Source: Flammeovirgaceae bacterium UBA6059 (lineage in GTDB: Bacteria > Bacteroidota > Bacteroidia > Cytophagales > Cyclobacteriaceae). Taken from it: a stretch of 64,000 bases of DNA. Made by a program: the position numbers and the translations under genes. Below the pieces are notes generated by a model, which had not been told where the DNA came from, ran no database searches, and saw only the letters and a list, made by a program, of their open reading frames with translations. This document shows, piece after piece, positions 61,265 to 64,000 of this stretch. Location of the stretch: NCBI GenBank assembly GCA_002435755.1, contig DIYH01000034.1, forward strand, positions 62,554 through 126,553, read 5' to 3'. How positions within the stretch are numbered: position 1 is the stretch's first letter; each line of letters begins with the position of its first letter.

Positions 61265-63643
61265 TCACTCGTCCCTTAATACTTTAGCCGGATTAGTGAG
61301 CGCAGCACTGATTGTTTGATGACCAGTAGTAAGTATGGCAATTGAAAGAAGTATAATTCCCGAAGAAGCGTACGCCCACCATGACATATCAATTCGATAG
61401 GCGAAATTATCCAACCACATGTTACCAAAAAGATAAATAAGAGGCCAGGAGATCAGGTTAGCTATTACAATTAGCAGGACAAACTTTTTGGAAAGAATCA
61501 CCAATAACTGCGCTACACTAGCTCCAAAGACTTTTCTGATACTAACCTCTTTTAATTTGGATCGAATAGAAAAGGATATTAACCCGTAAAGACCCAGACA
61601 GGTGAGGATAACCGCCAAAGCTGAAAACAAGTAAATCAAATCGGATAGTTTTTCTTCTTGTAGATACATCTGCTGAATGCCGTCATCAAGAAAAGTAGCA
61701 TCAAATGGCGAGTCTCCAACAATATCATTCCACTCGGCATTCAATACTGCTAAAGTTTCAGCGATATTTCTAGGTGCTATTTTCACAAGCATTAATTCAG
61801 TATTTGTAAATGGTCTGATAATAGCCATTGGTGCTATTTGCATATGTAAGGAATTGAAATGGAAATCCTTTACTACACCTATTAGGGTACGTTCTGCATC
61901 TGCAAAAATTATTTTTGCCCCGATCGGATTTTCGAGCTCCATGATATTTACAGCTGCCTCATTCATGATCATAGCAGACGAATCAGTTGAAAAATCTTTT
62001 GAAAAAAAGCGTCCTTCAACCAGTTCTATACCCATAAGATCCATAAAATCTTCATCCACCTGATAATAGGCTAACTGATAGGACTCATCCTCCGAAGCGC
62101 CTAATAATCGAGCTGGACCAGAAGAGCTTCCACCATCTAAACTGTGGCTGCTCATAGAAACATTTACTATCTGAGTATACTGCTCAAACCTGTTTTTTAA
62201 GGATATGTAATGTTGTGCCATATCTTCATTCAATACCTTTATTTTGAGAATATGCTCTTTGTTAAATCCCAACGACCTGTTTCTTATATAATCCATTTGG
62301 GAAACGATTACCATACTGCCAGCCATAAGCAGCAGCGAAATGATAGATTGGAAAACGATCATTCCGTTCCTAAATGCCACTCCACTTTTCCCGGTTTTTA
62401 GATTTCCCCTCAAAGCGACAATTGGCCCGAAAGATGAAAAAGCAATTGATGGATAGGAGCCAGCCAACAGACCGATAGTCAGCGCAGCCAGTATGAATAC
62501 AGGTAGGAGTTTGGCGTATTCCCAAAATGTAGGTAATTGAATGCCTAACTTCTCTTCAAAATAAAGTTGACTTAATGAGATAAAAAGTAACGCCACAAAA
62601 AGGCTGATAAAACTGATGATAACAGACTCTACTAAAAACTGATATGCAATTTTTTCCTTCGGGGCTCCCATCACTTTACGGATACCTATCTCTTTACCTC
62701 GGCCTAGTGATAACGCTGTAGAAAGGTTGATAAAATTAAAACTGGCAATTACCAGAATTAATACAGCAACCACCGATAAGCTGTAGATTGTTGATTTATT
62801 TCCAATTCGAATGGATTCACCCACGTTGGTGTATTTGTTTGATTCAAGGTAGATAGAGCTAAGGGGCTGTAATTCTGTTTCGGCTGATATATTAGCCCTG
62901 TTAAAGTTCTCATTGTATAGTCTGATGATTTGATCATTAATGGACTTAGGGTCTGCATTGGGACGCAGTAATGCGTAGGTGTGAAAACCCGCCCAGGACC
63001 AGCCATTCAAGTCAGATAAATATCCTTCTGGGACACTGAAGGTTTCGAAAGAGATTAACATATCGAAAGTGATGTGGGAAGTAGCGGGTACTGTTTCTAG
63101 TACTCCTGTCACCATGAGTGAAAGATTATTGTCAAATGTTATTGCTTTACCTAAAGGGTCTTCATCTCCGAAATATTTGATGGCCATTTCCTCCGTGATA
63201 ACAATTGTATTGGGACTACTTAGCACGGTAGTTCGGTTGCCTGATTTGAGTTGGAAATCAAATAGTTGCAGGAACATGGAGTCAGCGTAAAAAACATTAC
63301 CCTGATTAAATATCTTTTCACCAACAGAATATACATGGTCATCGGCATAACGCATGCGAGTTACTGCATCTATACCTGAAATATTGTTCCTAATACCTGG
63401 TGCAAGTGCAGGTGGGGTCCTCGCCCAGAATATAGATCCTGAAGATCTTTCGAACGTGTTGGTTACGCGATATATCCGATCATGCTTTTCATGAAATTGA
63501 TCAAAGGATATCTCGTTTCTTAAATACAAAAAAATAATCAGACAACTAGCCAGTCCTACAGACAAGCCAAATACATTAATGGCCGTGTGGCTTTTATTTT
63601 TTATCAGATGTCTGATGGTAGTTATAATGTAATTTTTAATCAT
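61265..63643 (-). CDS. MacB/FtsX-type ABC transporter permease
   Basis: 792 residues. Typical Bacteroidota permease: MIKNYIITTIRHLIKNKSHTAINVFGLSVGLASCLIIFLYL at the N-terminus (first helix of the MacB periplasmic core), two FtsX blocks (about 285-420 with GRGKEIGIRKVMGA, and about 680-780 with KLKEVSIRKVFGAS), about eight membrane helices in total. The ATPase partner is not in the window. Probably acts in export or outer-membrane stress response, but target unknown. Confidence 0.9.
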   Translation of the reverse strand: MIKNYIITTIRHLIKNKSHTAINVFGLSVGLASCLIIFLYLRNEISFDQFHEKHDRIYRVTNTFERSSGSIFWARTPPALAPGIRNNISGIDAVTRMRYADDHVYSVGEKIFNQGNVFYADSMFLQLFDFQLKSGNRTTVLSSPNTIVITEEMAIKYFGDEDPLGKAITFDNNLSLMVTGVLETVPATSHITFDMLISFETFSVPEGYLSDLNGWSWAGFHTYALLRPNADPKSINDQIIRLYNENFNRANISAETELQPLSSIYLESNKYTNVGESIRIGNKSTIYSLSVVAVLILVIASFNFINLSTALSLGRGKEIGIRKVMGAPKEKIAYQFLVESVIISFISLFVALLFISLSQLYFEEKLGIQLPTFWEYAKLLPVFILAALTIGLLAGSYPSIAFSSFGPIVALRGNLKTGKSGVAFRNGMIVFQSIISLLLMAGSMVIVSQMDYIRNRSLGFNKEHILKIKVLNEDMAQHYISLKNRFEQYTQIVNVSMSSHSLDGGSSSGPARLLGASEDESYQLAYYQVDEDFMDLMGIELVEGRFFSKDFSTDSSAMIMNEAAVNIMELENPIGAKIIFADAERTLIGVVKDFHFNSLHMQIAPMAIIRPFTNTELMLVKIAPRNIAETLAVLNAEWNDIVGDSPFDATFLDDGIQQMYLQEEKLSDLIYLFSALAVILTCLGLYGLISFSIRSKLKEVSIRKVFGASVAQLLVILSKKFVLLIVIANLISWPLIYLFGNMWLDNFAYRIDMSWWAYASSGIILLSIAILTTGHQTISAALTNPAKVLRDE

Positions 63644-63923
63644 CGTTCTCCTTGTGATGTGAAATATTGCTTCCTACAATTGAAAGCTCAAGAAAAAGAA
63701 AGGAATCAATATGATCGTCTCATTAATAATATGAGGCATGTTTTCATACTTTTTCAGCAATCAGTCTTAAATGATGTTAGAAGTTATCTTGGCACTGCGA
63801 TATCGCAATGACCAATTCATAAGATGAGGATAAATAAACAGAATTATAGATAGGTTGGTATCGTCTTAAATTATGATTGAGACATCTTAATTCATGTTTT
63901 TTCCGTAATCAGTTGTCGAACAG

Positions 63924-64000
63924 ATGAATGAAGCAGATTTTTTCTTCGGTGCAGCGATTCTACTAATTGCACAGTGTCTTATTGCGGGCAGCATTAATTT
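63924..64000 (+). CDS. Start of a membrane protein, cut by the window edge
   Basis: The frame opens at ATG 63924 with NEADFFFGAAILLIAQCLIAGSIN, a first membrane helix. It may be a 7TM-type AraC regulator or a similar membrane protein; too short to name. The gap 63644-63923 holds divergent promoters with the permease. Confidence 0.45.
   Translation, partial: MNEADFFFGAAILLIAQCLIAGSIN

Noticed and set aside
1..64000. CRISPR arrays, rRNA genes and insertion-sequence transposases
   Set aside because: No regularly spaced repeats with unique spacers, no rRNA signature and no transposase motifs were seen.

Overview
The window looks like a chromosome segment of a marine or soil Bacteroidota, most likely order Cytophagales. 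The signs are type IX secretion (T9SS) C-terminal domains of type A (9003-11804) and type B (24084-26651), a TonB receptor with a carboxypeptidase-like N-terminal domain, a DUF5686 outer-membrane protein, two large TPR/histidine kinase/response regulator/AraC hybrid sensors, FtsX-type permeases and many signal peptides ending in ..AQ. No gene was compared with a database; every call rests on motifs, gene order and family knowledge.

Left chromosomal part (1-28148): a DUF952 gene, a glycerolipid pair (PlsB/PlsC-type acyltransferase overlapping gpsA), a translationally coupled arsI/cadI-like dioxygenase and SigZ-like sigma factor, a lipoprotein, a TonB receptor, a saccharopine-dehydrogenase-like reductase, a T9SS-exported BNR propeller protein convergent with a hybrid sensor, tRNA-Lys(TTT), an SH3/TPR membrane protein followed by a second hybrid sensor, an SDR, a trans-sulfuration-type PLP enzyme overlapping a DUF5686 gene, a large T9SS type B adhesin-like protein, and rlmD.

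Mobile part (about 28160 to about 51420, right edge not resolved): a tyrosine integrase just after rlmD starts a block of mostly minus-strand genes. They encode an excisionase-like protein, a coupling-type ATPase without membrane segments, a MobF relaxase-helicase, several small membrane proteins, HigBA, an N6-methylase-like protein, ArdC antirestriction protein, a toprim/DUF3991 protein, a RadC-like JAB protein and SSB. No type IV secretion ATPase or channel genes are seen, so it looks like an integrative mobilizable element that needs a helper. Inside it lies a cargo and second-integrase segment (about 38.3-45.0 kb) with three unrecognised or partly recognised proteins and iteron-like repeats. 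Several gene ends in the element carry GC-rich hairpins.

Right part (51797-64000): an unusual lipoprotein/multi-membrane-segment protein, two PD40 propeller genes, a DinB-like protein, an AraC regulator, a small secreted protein, an S41 protease with an outer-membrane-barrel-like partner, a MacB/FtsX-type permease and the start of a membrane protein cut by the window edge.

The best candidates for something undescribed are the cargo trio at 38357-42932, the relaxase that may carry an N-terminal membrane anchor, the interleaved A-B-A'-B' inverted repeat at 4452-4493, and the repeated gene-end hairpins and 12-bp iterons of the element.
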